From Paenibacillus sp. JNUCC32 (GTDB lineage: Bacteria; Bacillota; Bacilli; Paenibacillales; Paenibacillaceae), in assembly GCF_014863545.1 (NCBI RefSeq), contig NZ_CP062260.1, forward strand, positions 2,232,001-2,296,000: 64,000 bases of DNA, written 5' to 3'. Shown here one piece after another: positions 26,790 to 36,292 of this stretch. The notes beneath the pieces are model-generated. The model was given only the letters and a program-made list of their open reading frames with translations, was not told the origin of the DNA and ran no database searches. A program made the translations under genes and the position numbers. Numbering within the stretch: the stretch's first letter is position 1; each line of letters opens with the position of its first letter.

Positions 26790-26950
26790 TGTCGAGGGAC
26801 AAGAACATGGTCCCATAGAAAGTCGCTATTTTAGCGGCTTTTTTATTTTATCGGTACAAGTTCTTGTCCCAAGCCAAGGACAAGAACTTGTACCGATTGC
26901 CGAAATGGACAAGAACATGTTCTCATTTATGATTAGGTATATATCTAATT
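26790..26950 (+). repeat. Family 1 repeat, subtype A
   Basis: Complete left part: TGTCGAGGGACAAGAACATG, hairpin AGTCGCTATTTTAGCGGCTTTTTT, perfect inverted pair around CCAAGCCAA, then GACAAGAACATGTTCTCATT. A second left-end remnant, TGTTGGGCGAC, sits immediately in front. The CTAACGGG tail is missing. Confidence 0.85.
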
Positions 26951-27031
26951 AGCATTCTGCTTAGCCGATTCTCACGATCAGCTACCGCTTTCTGTTGAGG
27001 TAACGAAGGGTAAGCTACATCTGTCAGCTAA

Positions 27032-28426
27032 CTAGGACTCATGCAACTGCCCGGACTCCTTGTGACGCCAATTTACGAATAACAAGGACAATGCAATTAA
27101 CGTGAGGATAATCCCAAGTACTCGAAATCCCTCAAAGCTGAAGTTATCTCCCATTACGCTGCTAATGAGTAATGAAGAGAGAATGGTTCCCAGGTATCTT
27201 GAGGTATTAAATATTCCAGATGCTACGCCTATAATTTCTTTTGGTGAACTTTTGAATAAGGCCGCTTGCATAGCGACACTGTTTAACCCGTTGCTAATAC
27301 CGAATGCAGCTAAAGCCAGACACACACTGATAACCGGTGAAGTCTGATCCAGTGTCATGATCACGATCCATACGGACCCAAATGTCATCAGCATTCCGGA
27401 CATAAGCAATGCTGGCCCGGGTCCTGATTTATCGATCCATCGTCCTGCCATTGGAGAAGCAACGAGCGAGCACAAGCCTAAGCTTAGCATGAGCATTCCG
27501 GTATGGAACTCGCTGACATGACGTACGATTTGCAAGTAGGACGGAAGCCCGAAAAAGAGAGAGTAAAAAAGCAAGTTAACGACCATGAATTCGACATTGA
27601 CCCAAGTCATTGCAGGATATTTAGCGAATGTGCGTAAAGGAATAAAGGGAGCCTTCGCTTTTAACTCATGTCGCACGAAAGCTCCCAGTCCAACGAAGCC
27701 AATCAGCCCGACAATAACGTTACTAAATGAAATTTGACCAGATGATTTTGCGGACAATACTCCAACGAGCAGAGCAACCAGACCCACGGTGAATAGCAGA
27801 ACTCCTGGCGCATCAATCAAATCTGACCATTTGCGAAAGGACATGTTGCGAGCAACGGATGTCGTAGACGGATCATCCTTAGGAATATGCCTCCAAGCTA
27901 ATAAAAAGCTTGTCACTACGAAGGGGATATTAACCAAAAAGATAGCAGGCCAGCCCCACCAGTGAATGATGACCCCGCCAATGAAGGGGCCAATCGCTGC
28001 CGCTCCGGATAGGAATATGGACAAGACTGACAGTGCAGTTGCTTGTTTCTCCGTAATATGAATTCGCACAATGGCCATTCCAACCGCAACCATCATGCTT
28101 GTTCCGATGGATTGCACAATGCGGAACACGATGAGCCAACCAAAGTTTGGCGATAGTGGAGCTAATAATGATGCAACGAAGGATACAACAAGCCCGCTAA
28201 GAAATATCCTCCTCCTACCGAATAAATCGCTGGCTTTTCCCATGATCGGTTGAGCGATAGCACTCGCAATGTAGAAAGAAAAAATGATCCAGGATACCAC
28301 TGTAAAGTCGAGTTGGAACACATGTTGTAGCCTTGGAATAGCAACTGAAATCATTGAAGAATTTAATGGGTTCAATAGAATCCCTAGTCCAACGGAGATC
28401 ATCAACCACCTACTGCGAATACTCAT
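27032..28426 (-). CDS. MFS drug:H+ antiporter (DHA2-like)
   Basis: A 464-residue exporter with about 14 predicted helices. Antiporter motif A is present as GKASDLFGRRRIF after helix 2, and motif C-like GAAAIGPFIGGVI in helix 5. It is divergent from a LysR regulator (28542) with 115 bp between the starts, so it is likely the regulated target. Substrate unknown; the QacA/Bmr3-type group exports cationic drugs. Confidence 0.85.
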   Translation of the reverse strand: MSIRSRWLMISVGLGILLNPLNSSMISVAIPRLQHVFQLDFTVVSWIIFSFYIASAIAQPIMGKASDLFGRRRIFLSGLVVSFVASLLAPLSPNFGWLIVFRIVQSIGTSMMVAVGMAIVRIHITEKQATALSVLSIFLSGAAAIGPFIGGVIIHWWGWPAIFLVNIPFVVTSFLLAWRHIPKDDPSTTSVARNMSFRKWSDLIDAPGVLLFTVGLVALLVGVLSAKSSGQISFSNVIVGLIGFVGLGAFVRHELKAKAPFIPLRTFAKYPAMTWVNVEFMVVNLLFYSLFFGLPSYLQIVRHVSEFHTGMLMLSLGLCSLVASPMAGRWIDKSGPGPALLMSGMLMTFGSVWIVIMTLDQTSPVISVCLALAAFGISNGLNSVAMQAALFKSSPKEIIGVASGIFNTSRYLGTILSSLLISSVMGDNFSFEGFRVLGIILTLIALSLLFVNWRHKESGQLHES

Positions 28427-28541
28427 TTCAATCCCCCACTCTGTATATTTGTGTCATCATCGTACTTGAAATCATTTATTTATTCCAATGCATTTTATGT
28501 TATGATTTCATTGACTCAAGGGAATGAGAGGAGGGTGTAAA

Positions 28542-29429
28542 ATGGAACTTCTTCAACTGAAATATTTTCTCGAGGTAGCTCGTTTGGAACATATGACTGA
28601 AGCAGCAAGAAGTCTGCATGTCACTCAGTCATCACTAAGCAAAACGATTGGGCGCTTGGAGGAGGATTTGGGGGTCCCGTTATTCGATCGAATAGGGAGG
28701 AAACTGCGATTGAATGAGTTTGGAAGCAGATTCTATCGCCGTGCTGAAAGGGCGTTGTTTGAATTGGAACAAGGGAAGCAGGAGATTAGCGATGTGTCCA
28801 GCCCAGAACATGGCACACTCGAATTGGCGGTGACCACCGCAAGCACATTGCCTCAGATCCTTCGAGAGTTTCGGAACAAGCGTCCCGATATCCAATTTCA
28901 TGTGCAAATGCTCACCACGCAGGAAATGGTTACGCTTCTACATAGAGGAGAGGTTGATTTTTGCTTGTCCTCACCTCCTATACATGGGGAAGACATTGAA
29001 TGTCAAATCATGTTCATCGACCCGATTCTTGTAGCTGTTCCCACAGGGCATCGGCTTGCTAACCGAAACAGCATATCTTTGACTGAGCTAAGGGATGAAT
29101 GTTTTGTTGGTGTAAAAAGAGGCTACGGTACTCGTGATCTGGTGGATTCTATATGCAAATCGGTTGGATTTGTACCTACATATGTGTATGAGGGTGACGA
29201 ACCTGCAAGGCTAAGTTCTCTAGTAGAAGCGGAAATTGGCATAGCCTTTATACCAAGTACGGCAAGGCATTCTGGGGAACATATCAAATATCTCAAAGTA
29301 GAGAATCATGAATTGGTACGGGAGATCGCTTTGTTATGGCACAGGAGTCGGTACCTTTCGCGGGCTGCTCTCGAATTCCGTGAGGTAGTTGTGGAATATT
29401 TCGGGACGATATCCAAACAGACAAATTAA
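28542..29429 (+). CDS. LysR family transcriptional regulator
   Basis: A 295-residue LTTR: winged helix at 1-60 (TEAARSLHVTQSSLSKTIGR) and a periplasmic-binding-like effector domain from about 88 onward. ATG 28542 follows GAGGAGGG. Its divergent position to the MFS exporter suggests it activates or represses that gene in response to a small ligand. A family 1 repeat follows 24 bp after its stop. Confidence 0.9.
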   Translation: MELLQLKYFLEVARLEHMTEAARSLHVTQSSLSKTIGRLEEDLGVPLFDRIGRKLRLNEFGSRFYRRAERALFELEQGKQEISDVSSPEHGTLELAVTTASTLPQILREFRNKRPDIQFHVQMLTTQEMVTLLHRGEVDFCLSSPPIHGEDIECQIMFIDPILVAVPTGHRLANRNSISLTELRDECFVGVKRGYGTRDLVDSICKSVGFVPTYVYEGDEPARLSSLVEAEIGIAFIPSTARHSGEHIKYLKVENHELVREIALLWHRSRYLSRAALEFREVVVEYFGTISKQTN

Positions 29430-29453
29430 TTATCCTTCATAAAACCCAGAGAA

Positions 29454-29615
29454 TGTTGGGCGACAAAAACATAGTCCCATTGAAAGTCGCTATTTTAGCG
29501 GCTTTTTTTGTTGTATCGGTACAAGTTCTTGTCCAGTGCCAAGGATAAGAACTTGTACCGATTGCCATAATGGACAAAAACATGAGCCGATTTCCGACTA
29601 GATAAGCATCAAATT
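29454..29615 (+). repeat. Family 1 repeat, subtype A
   Basis: TGTTGGGCGACAAAAACATA left end, terminator hairpin with GCTATTTTAGCGGC and seven T, inverted pair CGGTACAAGTTCTTGTCC / GGATAAGAACTTGTACCG, last site GACAAAAACATGAGCCGATT. The CTAACGGG tail is missing. Confidence 0.85.
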
Positions 29616-29800
29616 ACTGCTGAGTTTCAGTGGGTTCGTTACCTCGCCGCGAGAATAAATAAATCGTTAAAATCCTAAAGAAAAGTAGAAATTGTATGGT
29701 GAAATGTCGTTTTTGATAGATGTATCAAGGATGATAATCCATTAAAGTGGTAGATATCATATGATGGTGAGTATTCAACGGAAATAGAGGAGGTTATCAT

Positions 29801-30772
29801 TTGGATAATCATGATTTGGTACAACGACAACTATGGTTTGTGAATCAGAGACTCGGGATGTTTATTCACTTTAATAGTGCTACATTTCAGTTTGCTGAAA
29901 CGGAAATTAAGGATTGGGAATACGGACATGAGAATCATGATGAACCTCGCAGATTCCCATTTGATCCAAAACTCTGGAATCCTGAGCAGCTGGACTGTGC
30001 GCAATGGGCGAAAGCGGCTAGATCCGCGGGGATGAATTTCGCTGCACTGACAGCAAAGCATCATGAAGGATTCAGCTTGTGGCCTACCCGATATACGGAG
30101 CATTGCATCCGTAATGCACCCGACAAAAGGGATGTCGTCAAAGAATATCTTGATGCATTTAGGGAGGAAGGTATTAATGCGGGTCTTTATTTCTCTATGC
30201 TAGACTTGCATCATCAAATCGGTCGAAAAAAATGCACAGCGGAAGATAAGCGGTTCATTAAAAATCAAATCGAAGAATTGCTGACAAACTATGGCGAACT
30301 TCCGTTTTTGATCATTGACGGATGGAACGCCCATTGGGGAGGCCCTAATTATGAGGACCTTCCGTTTGAAGAAATTAATGAACTCGTGAAAAGTTTGCAG
30401 CCTCAGTGCTTATTGATGAATATTAGCTGTGAATCGACTTTGGATCATACAGATATCGTTTTTTATGAAAATGCTGCTGGGCAAGAAATTGAAGAATCCT
30501 TTGTAGGTCCTGGTGCGAGCTGCAATATCTTAACTGAAACGTGGTTTTGGAGAGCTTCGGATACGAAAATGGAACTCAAAACCACTGATTGGGTATTGGA
30601 TAAAGTACAGGATACGAACAACCATAACGTGACATTTTTATTAAATGGAGCTCCAGATCAGCGCGGCTTGTTGGATGCGAATGTGTTAGAACGTTTTAAA
30701 GAAATCGGAAAACGATATCGTCATCCGGTGGAACTCCAAACTATTCCAGCAAACTGGCTGATTAGAAAATAA
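29801..30772 (+). CDS. Alpha-L-fucosidase family protein (GH29)
   Basis: A 323-residue cytoplasmic GH29-type TIM barrel, much shorter than the usual 430-500 residues and lacking a C-terminal carbohydrate module. Typical signatures: RLGMFIHFNSATF, LTAKHHEGFSLWPT and the strand LPFLIIDGWN, where the aspartate aligns with the nucleophile of WFDG in classical members. TTG 29801 follows AGAGGAGGT. No signal peptide. It is convergent with an AraC regulator (30870). Confidence 0.8.
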   Translation: MDNHDLVQRQLWFVNQRLGMFIHFNSATFQFAETEIKDWEYGHENHDEPRRFPFDPKLWNPEQLDCAQWAKAARSAGMNFAALTAKHHEGFSLWPTRYTEHCIRNAPDKRDVVKEYLDAFREEGINAGLYFSMLDLHHQIGRKKCTAEDKRFIKNQIEELLTNYGELPFLIIDGWNAHWGGPNYEDLPFEEINELVKSLQPQCLLMNISCESTLDHTDIVFYENAAGQEIEESFVGPGASCNILTETWFWRASDTKMELKTTDWVLDKVQDTNNHNVTFLLNGAPDQRGLLDANVLERFKEIGKRYRHPVELQTIPANWLIRK

Positions 30773-30804
30773 CTTGATCATTATTAACGAAGCACACAGC
30801 TTAA

Positions 30805-30845
30805 ATAAAGCGCTTGACCATTGAATGGTAACAGCGCTTTTTTCA
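30805..30845. terminator. Bidirectional terminator between convergent genes
   Basis: AAAGCGCTTGACCATT pairs with AATGGTAACAGCGCTTT, followed by more T on the right and preceded by A-rich DNA on the left. It can serve both the fucosidase and the AraC gene. Confidence 0.8.
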
Positions 30846-30869
30846 ATTGGGAGGACGTTTATTCTTGTG

Positions 30870-31754
30870 TTAATCCACTCGAAATACCTGATAACGCTTC
30901 CGATACTCTCCAGGTGTAAACGAGGTTTGGCGTTTGAATAGGCGCGTAAAATAATTGTTGTCATGGAATCCGCATTGTTCACCGACTTGGATTAAAGGTA
31001 GTTCTGAATTCGCTAGGAGCTGTTTAGCACGTTCGATCTGGAGATGATGCCTGTATTGCAGAGGACTCATTCCCGAATACTGTTTCAGACAGCGCGCCAA
31101 ATAATCGAAGTGGTAATGCAGGTCGTTCTCCATCTGTACGGAATCAAAAGGATCTTCTAAGCAATCTGCCAAATAGGAGGCAAATTTCTCCCCAAGAAAA
31201 AGGGATCGGGCCTGAGGGCTGCTTTTTTTCATGCTGCTTTGAATTTCAATGAGGAATCGGCCAAATAAAATTTGCAGCTCGTAGGAGCGGTATGCTGAAA
31301 GGATGCTGTGTACTTTTATCATTTCCTTCAGAAGGGGGACGACCGTACGCAAATCTATCCCGGTAAATTTGGGGATGTCCACCATGCCTGGAGGAGCCTC
31401 GGTATCCTGGTCCGTCCTGTTCAGCAGAGGCTGCTGCCAATTGTTTTTATCGACTAGCACAGGCTTCGACAATAGCGGATATTCAAAATGAATCCAATAC
31501 ACCTCCGTATTTGTATCAGTTGGGCGATAGCCGCGATGCATTTTTCCAGGCTCAAGCACCAATACCATCCCTTTTTTGATTTCATATTGAATCCCGTTTT
31601 CCTCCATATAGAGTGTGCCACTGACGCAAATAATAATGTCAAAAACATCAAATTGACGCCTTGCATGGACAATTCCCGGCGACCATAAGGTATGGCCGAC
31701 CGTGGCTAGCAGGGGGAATGGGGGAACTTTCAACTCAAGCACTAGCAATATCAA
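30870..31754 (-). CDS. AraC family transcriptional regulator
   Basis: A 294-residue regulator with an N-terminal cupin-like sensing domain (IIICVSGTLYMEENG, VLEPGKMHRGYRP) and a C-terminal AraC double helix-turn-helix (DYLARCLKQYSGMSPLQYRH and LIQVGEQCGFHDNNYFTRLF). TTG start behind GTAGGTGAT. It is convergent with the GH29 gene, so it could regulate it through a distant promoter, but the arrangement is not diagnostic. Confidence 0.87.
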   Translation of the reverse strand: MILLVLELKVPPFPLLATVGHTLWSPGIVHARRQFDVFDIIICVSGTLYMEENGIQYEIKKGMVLVLEPGKMHRGYRPTDTNTEVYWIHFEYPLLSKPVLVDKNNWQQPLLNRTDQDTEAPPGMVDIPKFTGIDLRTVVPLLKEMIKVHSILSAYRSYELQILFGRFLIEIQSSMKKSSPQARSLFLGEKFASYLADCLEDPFDSVQMENDLHYHFDYLARCLKQYSGMSPLQYRHHLQIERAKQLLANSELPLIQVGEQCGFHDNNYFTRLFKRQTSFTPGEYRKRYQVFRVD

Positions 31755-32046
31755 TCACCTACAAAATTGGATGTAGAGATTGTACTATAATAAAGGCGCA
31801 TTGTCAGCATCATCAAGGTCATCCATATAATAGTCAGTCATTGCACCAATTAAAGATTTTAATGAGGCAATTGGAAGCCTAATTATTGTATAAAGGAGAC
31901 TATGATTATGAATCTTAACCGATTGATTGATATGAACAATTTGTAAATCTAATAGCCCTCCCAATAAGTATAATTTACCAATTATGTGGAACTTACAATA
32001 TTCTGTCATGTTGCTGTAATGGACATAAGTGTGATGCACGATATAT
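31755..32046. other. Intergenic DNA without a recognisable gene
   Basis: AT-rich. It holds a 12-codon frame behind AAAGGAG (ATG 31908) that ends at once and looks like a gene-start relic rather than a gene. Nothing else was recognised. Confidence 0.4.
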
Positions 32047-32116
32047 AAGCTATCGGGAAACGAAAGTGCAATAACTAGGGAGCAGAACGCCGCGCGGCAG
32101 GCTGCTCCCTGTTTTC
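32047..32116 (+). repeat. Family 2 hairpin repeat, divergent
   Basis: CTATCGGGAAACGAAAGTGC lead, then the hairpin GGGAGCAG-AACGCCGCGCGG-CAGGCTGCTCCC followed by TGTTTTC. Same plan as the other copies, but the hairpin sequence is different. Confidence 0.65.
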
Positions 32117-32182
32117 ATAAATTCTCTGGGCACCCTATTCCCAAATGTCAATATATCTCTATCTTAGTAGCGAGCTAATCCG

Positions 32183-32365
32183 TTACGCTTTGCTTATCAA
32201 GGAACGCACACCATTGACGATTAAGGCGATGGAGAACACAATCACAGATATGATGCCTACTGTGTCAAGTACAGGTTCCAGGCTTGGCAGTAATTCCGAT
32301 ACTGGGACGTAAATTAGGCCGAAACCACCAATGACTCCGCTGAGATAGCTAAGAAACTTAGACAT
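32183..32365 (-). CDS. Small membrane protein of unknown function
   Basis: A 60-residue protein with two hydrophobic helices (LSYLSGVIGGFGLIYVPV and VGIISVIVFSIALIVNGV) and a basic end. It starts MSKFLSY at 32365 behind GGAGGTGAAGACGCT; a longer frame from 32407 has no ribosome site. Two-helix proteins of this size include holin-like and stress-related peptides; no specific family is recognised. Confidence 0.55.
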   Translation of the reverse strand: MSKFLSYLSGVIGGFGLIYVPVSELLPSLEPVLDTVGIISVIVFSIALIVNGVRSLISKA

Positions 32366-32566
32366 AGCGTCTTCACCTCCTCTATTAATAATACTTAGCT
32401 TATGCATGCAAGATCGGTAATGCGATAGACAAATGAATGTTTAATATTTTAGAACGCGATAGGAGCCCTACAATCTAAAACGAATAAATGGTTCACGAGA
32501 GTTATTGCTAACCGGCAGGGAAGCCAATACAGTGAGGTTGTGAACAACCGACAAGTGGGTGGAACC

Positions 32567-32710
32567 ATGAGATCCTTTTCGATAAGCAAAAAGATTATCG
32601 TTATGTTTGTCATTCTATGCATACTGCTGACAGGGGTGGGATTTTACTGGTACCGCATGACCACGCTGACAATAGCGGTTTCCGCGAATATAACGATGTC
32701 AGGCTGCTAA
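32567..32710 (+). CDS. Short membrane-anchored frame, probably a gene-start relic
   Basis: 47 codons beginning MRSFSISKKIIVMF and containing one membrane helix (IVMFVILCILLTGVGFYW), ending at TAA 32708. The N-terminus looks like the start of a membrane sensor or secreted protein that has lost the rest. The DNA up to the repeat at 32816 shows no clear continuation. Confidence 0.35.
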   Translation: MRSFSISKKIIVMFVILCILLTGVGFYWYRMTTLTIAVSANITMSGC

Positions 32711-32815
32711 CGATGGCCGTGAAATTTTTCAGCCCGGGTACACAGCATTGGGGCGAAGACGTGACACAGGTTTTGTATGGATTGCGGATCGCGAGGGGCG
32801 GTTTGAGTCAGATTG

Positions 32816-33015
32816 TGTCGGAGGACAAGAACATATTCCGATTGAAAGTCGCTATTAGCGGCTTTTTTTGTTTTATCGGTACAAGTTCTTGTCCCGAGCC
32901 GAGGACAAGAACTTGTACCGATTGCCGTACTGGACAAGAACATGAGCCGATTACAGATTAGATAAGCATATAACTGGGTTTCAAATTCATTAAGCTAACG
33001 GGCAGTATAGTTTGA
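32816..33015 (+). repeat. Family 1 repeat, subtype A, near complete
   Basis: TGTCGGAGGACAAGAACATA, terminator hairpin (shortened loop: GTCGCTATTAGCGGC), perfect inverted pair CGGTACAAGTTCTTGTCC / GGACAAGAACTTGTACCG around CGAGCCGA, last site GACAAGAACATGAGCCGATT and tail CATTAAGCTAACGGGCAG. Confidence 0.88.
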
Positions 33016-33140
33016 CAACTGTATGGGCAAAACAACAATTTCAAACTCTCCACTTAACCACCACTGTATAATTTGGTGGTATGTTTTTTTATGCTAACTT
33101 TGTAGCATAAAAACGAACCCTGTAAGGAGGAGAAGAATAA

Positions 33141-33258
33141 ATGTTCGTCACGATCAAAGGAGCAAAAGAAAATAATCTGAAATTTAAACCTACAGATTCC
33201 TAAATAAAAGCTAATTGCATTCACGGGACAGTTCGTCAGCGGGAAATAACGCTGGCGT
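33141..33258 (+). pseudogene. N-terminal fragment of a UvrA-like ABC ATPase
   Basis: Behind AAGGAGGAGAAG an ATG opens MFVTIKGAKENNLKF and stops early. Shifted frames then give IPK, KLIAFTGQFVSGK, which is the UvrA-type IPKNKL-x-FTG-x-SGSGKS Walker A region with damaged residues. UvrA-like proteins of this length class include drug-resistance versions (DrrC-like). Only the first ~40 codons survive. Confidence 0.6.
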
Positions 33259-33316
33259 TTGAACCAAGCAGCGGTTATTTTGCGCAAATATCTGAAGTAA
33301 AGGAGGAAATCTCATT

Positions 33317-34060
33317 ATGACATATAAAACCGCTCAAATAGCCAAATTAGTAGGAGTCCATCCTAATACCATACGGCTATACGAAAAGCTGAATCTGCTT
33401 CCTCCGATACCAAGGACAGAAAGCAAATACCGAATCTTTAATGAGAGACATCTTGAACAGCTTAGACTGTTGCGTACTGCCTTCCGTGCGGAAATTATCA
33501 GTGACAGGCTCAGGCAGGAAGTCTATGAAATCGTGAAGATTGCAGCAACGGATGATATTCAGGGGGCGTATCAAAGCACGTTGAACTATTTAGAGCATTT
33601 GCGGATAGAAAAAGCTAGAGCTGAGGAAGCAATCAGCATTACGTTAAATATCATTGAGAACAGCAAAAACAAAGAAGAAAAGGTTATGTTCAATGGCAGA
33701 GTTGAAGCTGCCGAAGCTCTTGGCATTACAAAAGACGTTCTTCGTGATTGGGAGAGAAACGGCTTGATTGAGGTGCCGCGGAATGCCAACGGATACAGAA
33801 GATACGGCTCAAAGGAAATGAGTCGACTGAAAATCATCTGCATCCTTCGGAGTGCCCATTATTCCATGATGTCCATTCTTCGTATGCTGAATCGTCTGGA
33901 TCGTGGAGAAGGGAATATACGGGAAGTTATTAATACGCCCGGTGAAGAGGAAGACATTGTTTATGCTACTGATCGGTATATTACAGCACTCGACATGGCA
34001 GAAGCAGATGCACTGGAAATGCTGAAAATGCTTGATGCCATGAGGAAAGGCAATTCTTGA
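33317..34060 (+). CDS. MerR-type regulator with two MerR DNA-binding domains
   Basis: A 247-residue protein with two winged-helix MerR headpieces: the first at about 1-70 (YKTAQIAKLVGVHPNTIRLY), the second at about 120-190 (RVEAAEALGITKDVLRDWER). A single chain with both half-dimers is unusual. AAAGGAGGA precedes ATG 33317. It is followed after 64 bp by the HelD-like helicase, and the upstream DNA holds a UvrA-like relic, so a drug-response unit is likely. Confidence 0.8.
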   Translation: MTYKTAQIAKLVGVHPNTIRLYEKLNLLPPIPRTESKYRIFNERHLEQLRLLRTAFRAEIISDRLRQEVYEIVKIAATDDIQGAYQSTLNYLEHLRIEKARAEEAISITLNIIENSKNKEEKVMFNGRVEAAEALGITKDVLRDWERNGLIEVPRNANGYRRYGSKEMSRLKIICILRSAHYSMMSILRMLNRLDRGEGNIREVINTPGEEEDIVYATDRYITALDMAEADALEMLKMLDAMRKGNS

Positions 34061-34124
34061 ATAAATATCTATATAGTAGGGTAAATCGCAATGCACATTA
34101 ATTATCAAAATTAGGAGTAAAACA

Positions 34125-36209
34125 ATGACAGTTATATTATCTGATGAAATAAAGCATCTGAAAATGATCATGGGAAAATTGGAGGATTCTCTAGAGGAAT
34201 TGAATCAAACAGTCTCCAGATATGAAGATGAATTTAAGGAATCCATGAAAGATCTTTGGAAAAATAGAAGTGATATGGATTCCATGGAGATTTTTTCAAA
34301 CGAGCAGTCGATTGGCCGAAACGTAAACTTAGGTGAATTCACCGTAAAAAGGCGAGAAATGATCGAAAAGTTAATGGATTCGCCGTATTTCGCCAGAATT
34401 GATTTCAGGCCTAACGATGAGGGCGGAGCAGAGCCGTTTTATATTGGGCGGTTTTCTTATGTTGATCAAAATGGCAATATGCTGATTTGTGACTGGCGAG
34501 CACCGATATCCGGGATGTACTATGACTTTGAGCTTGGGCCTGCCTTTTATGATGCTCCAGTGGGCAAGATCGAAGGTGAAATGACCCTGAAAAGGCAGTT
34601 TAAGATTAAGAACAGCATTATGGAGTATGCTCTTGAGAGCTCAATCGGTATAAGTGACGAGGTGCTTCAAAAAGAATTAAGCCATACCTCGGATCAAAAA
34701 ATGAAAAATATAATTGCGACCATCCAAAAAGAGCAAAATCAGATTATCAGAAATGAAAAGGCCAATGTCTTGGTCATTCAGGGCGTCGCGGGATCGGGGA
34801 AGACATCCATTGCCCTGCACCGGATAGCTTACTTTTTATACAAGTACAAAGACCGATTAGCCGCTCAGAATATTATGATCATTTCCCCTAACAGGGTATT
34901 TGCCGACTATATTTCCAACGTATTGCCGGAGTTGGGTGAAGAGCCTGTGACAGAAACGGGGTTTGAGAATATTGCGGCGGAGATGCTGAATAACTCCATC
35001 CATTTCGAGAGATTTGCCGAGCAGATTGAACTGACCCTTGAAGGGAATGACAAAAAGCTAGCGGAACGAATTCAATTCAAGTCCTCCATGGAGTTTCTAT
35101 CCCTTTTGGATGAGTACCTTGAGTATGCGGATGATCATCTTTTCTTCCCCTGTGATTGTTCTTTTGGCAAAATCGCCATTTCAAAGGATTTTATCCAAAC
35201 GAGATATCATGCTCTGAAAGCAAGGCCAATTCTTCAAAGGATGGAAGAAATCGCTGGAAACATTCTTGAGAAAATAAAATCGGAAACTAGAACGAAGCGA
35301 AACATCCCTGGAAAAAAGGAGGTCATAAAAAAGTTAGTTTCAATGTTGCATTATGATAGTACGTTGTCATTCTATAATGGCTTTTTTGAATATATCAAAA
35401 GACCGGATTTATTCTCGCTTAAAGGCAAAAATAAATTAGAAGCGTCGGATGTATACCCTTATCTCTATTTAAAAATATTTTTTGAAGGGATACAGGGATA
35501 TGATGACATTAAACATGCCGTGATTGATGAGATGCAGGATTACACGCCGGTGCAGTATGCGGTCATTAACAAGCTGTTTCGATGCAGGAAAACGATTTTG
35601 GGTGATTTCGGTCAGTCCATTAATCCTTATAACTCCATTTCACGAGAGGATTTTGTTAATCTCTACGAAAATACAGAGTACGTAACACTCACGAAAAGCT
35701 ACAGATCCACTTATGAAATCATCAAATTTGCTCAGCATATACAAAACAACAGCATTGAGCCTATAGAAAGACATGGAAAAGAACCGGAGATTATCCAATG
35801 TGAGGATTGGAATTCTGAACTGTCTGTGATAGACGATAGGCTTGAGGAATTTAAAAACAGTGGTTTAGCAACAGTTGGTATTGTCTGCCGATCAATCGGT
35901 CAAGCAGAAGATTTTTACCGAGAATTGAAAAAGAAACATGAAGTTTCCCTCCTAAATTCCGACAGCTCAAAATTTGAAAACGGGATAATCATCACCACGA
36001 TATATATGGCCAAAGGTCTTGAGTTTGATGAAGTCATTGTTCCTACCGTAAACTCTGATGTTTATCAATCGGAATATGATCGGAGCTTACTGTACATTGC
36101 ATGCACAAGAGCTATGCATAGGCTTACACTGACCTATCACGGAGAACTTACTAGCATCCTTAGTTCCATTCAGCGAAACACAAACGGAATCAACGGTGAA
36201 CGTGAATAA
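34125..36209 (+). CDS. helD: HelD-like UvrD/Rep superfamily 1 helicase
   Basis: A 694-residue superfamily 1 ATPase. An N-terminal coiled-coil arm (about 5-50) is followed by a Walker A GVAGSGKTS at 220-228, DEMQDYTPVQY (motif II), YRSTYEI (motif IV region), TIYMAKGLEFDEVI and YIACTRAMHRL (motif VI). This layout is that of HelD, which pulls RNA polymerase off DNA and recycles it; in some bacteria it protects against rifamycins. That role here is inference from family knowledge. It lies between a double-MerR gene and a Mef-like exporter, as one probable operon. Confidence 0.85.
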   Translation: MTVILSDEIKHLKMIMGKLEDSLEELNQTVSRYEDEFKESMKDLWKNRSDMDSMEIFSNEQSIGRNVNLGEFTVKRREMIEKLMDSPYFARIDFRPNDEGGAEPFYIGRFSYVDQNGNMLICDWRAPISGMYYDFELGPAFYDAPVGKIEGEMTLKRQFKIKNSIMEYALESSIGISDEVLQKELSHTSDQKMKNIIATIQKEQNQIIRNEKANVLVIQGVAGSGKTSIALHRIAYFLYKYKDRLAAQNIMIISPNRVFADYISNVLPELGEEPVTETGFENIAAEMLNNSIHFERFAEQIELTLEGNDKKLAERIQFKSSMEFLSLLDEYLEYADDHLFFPCDCSFGKIAISKDFIQTRYHALKARPILQRMEEIAGNILEKIKSETRTKRNIPGKKEVIKKLVSMLHYDSTLSFYNGFFEYIKRPDLFSLKGKNKLEASDVYPYLYLKIFFEGIQGYDDIKHAVIDEMQDYTPVQYAVINKLFRCRKTILGDFGQSINPYNSISREDFVNLYENTEYVTLTKSYRSTYEIIKFAQHIQNNSIEPIERHGKEPEIIQCEDWNSELSVIDDRLEEFKNSGLATVGIVCRSIGQAEDFYRELKKKHEVSLLNSDSSKFENGIIITTIYMAKGLEFDEVIVPTVNSDVYQSEYDRSLLYIACTRAMHRLTLTYHGELTSILSSIQRNTNGINGERE

Positions 36210-36292
36210 GTCTCCATTACGCCACCACTTGAAATGCTGGATGTATACTTTTTTAAGCAATTATTTTTTTGGTGTTTGGTAGGAGGGACAAC

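Noticed and set aside
31908..31946. 12-codon frame behind AAAGGAG
   Set aside because: Too short to support; no downstream gene in the same direction that it could regulate as a leader peptide.
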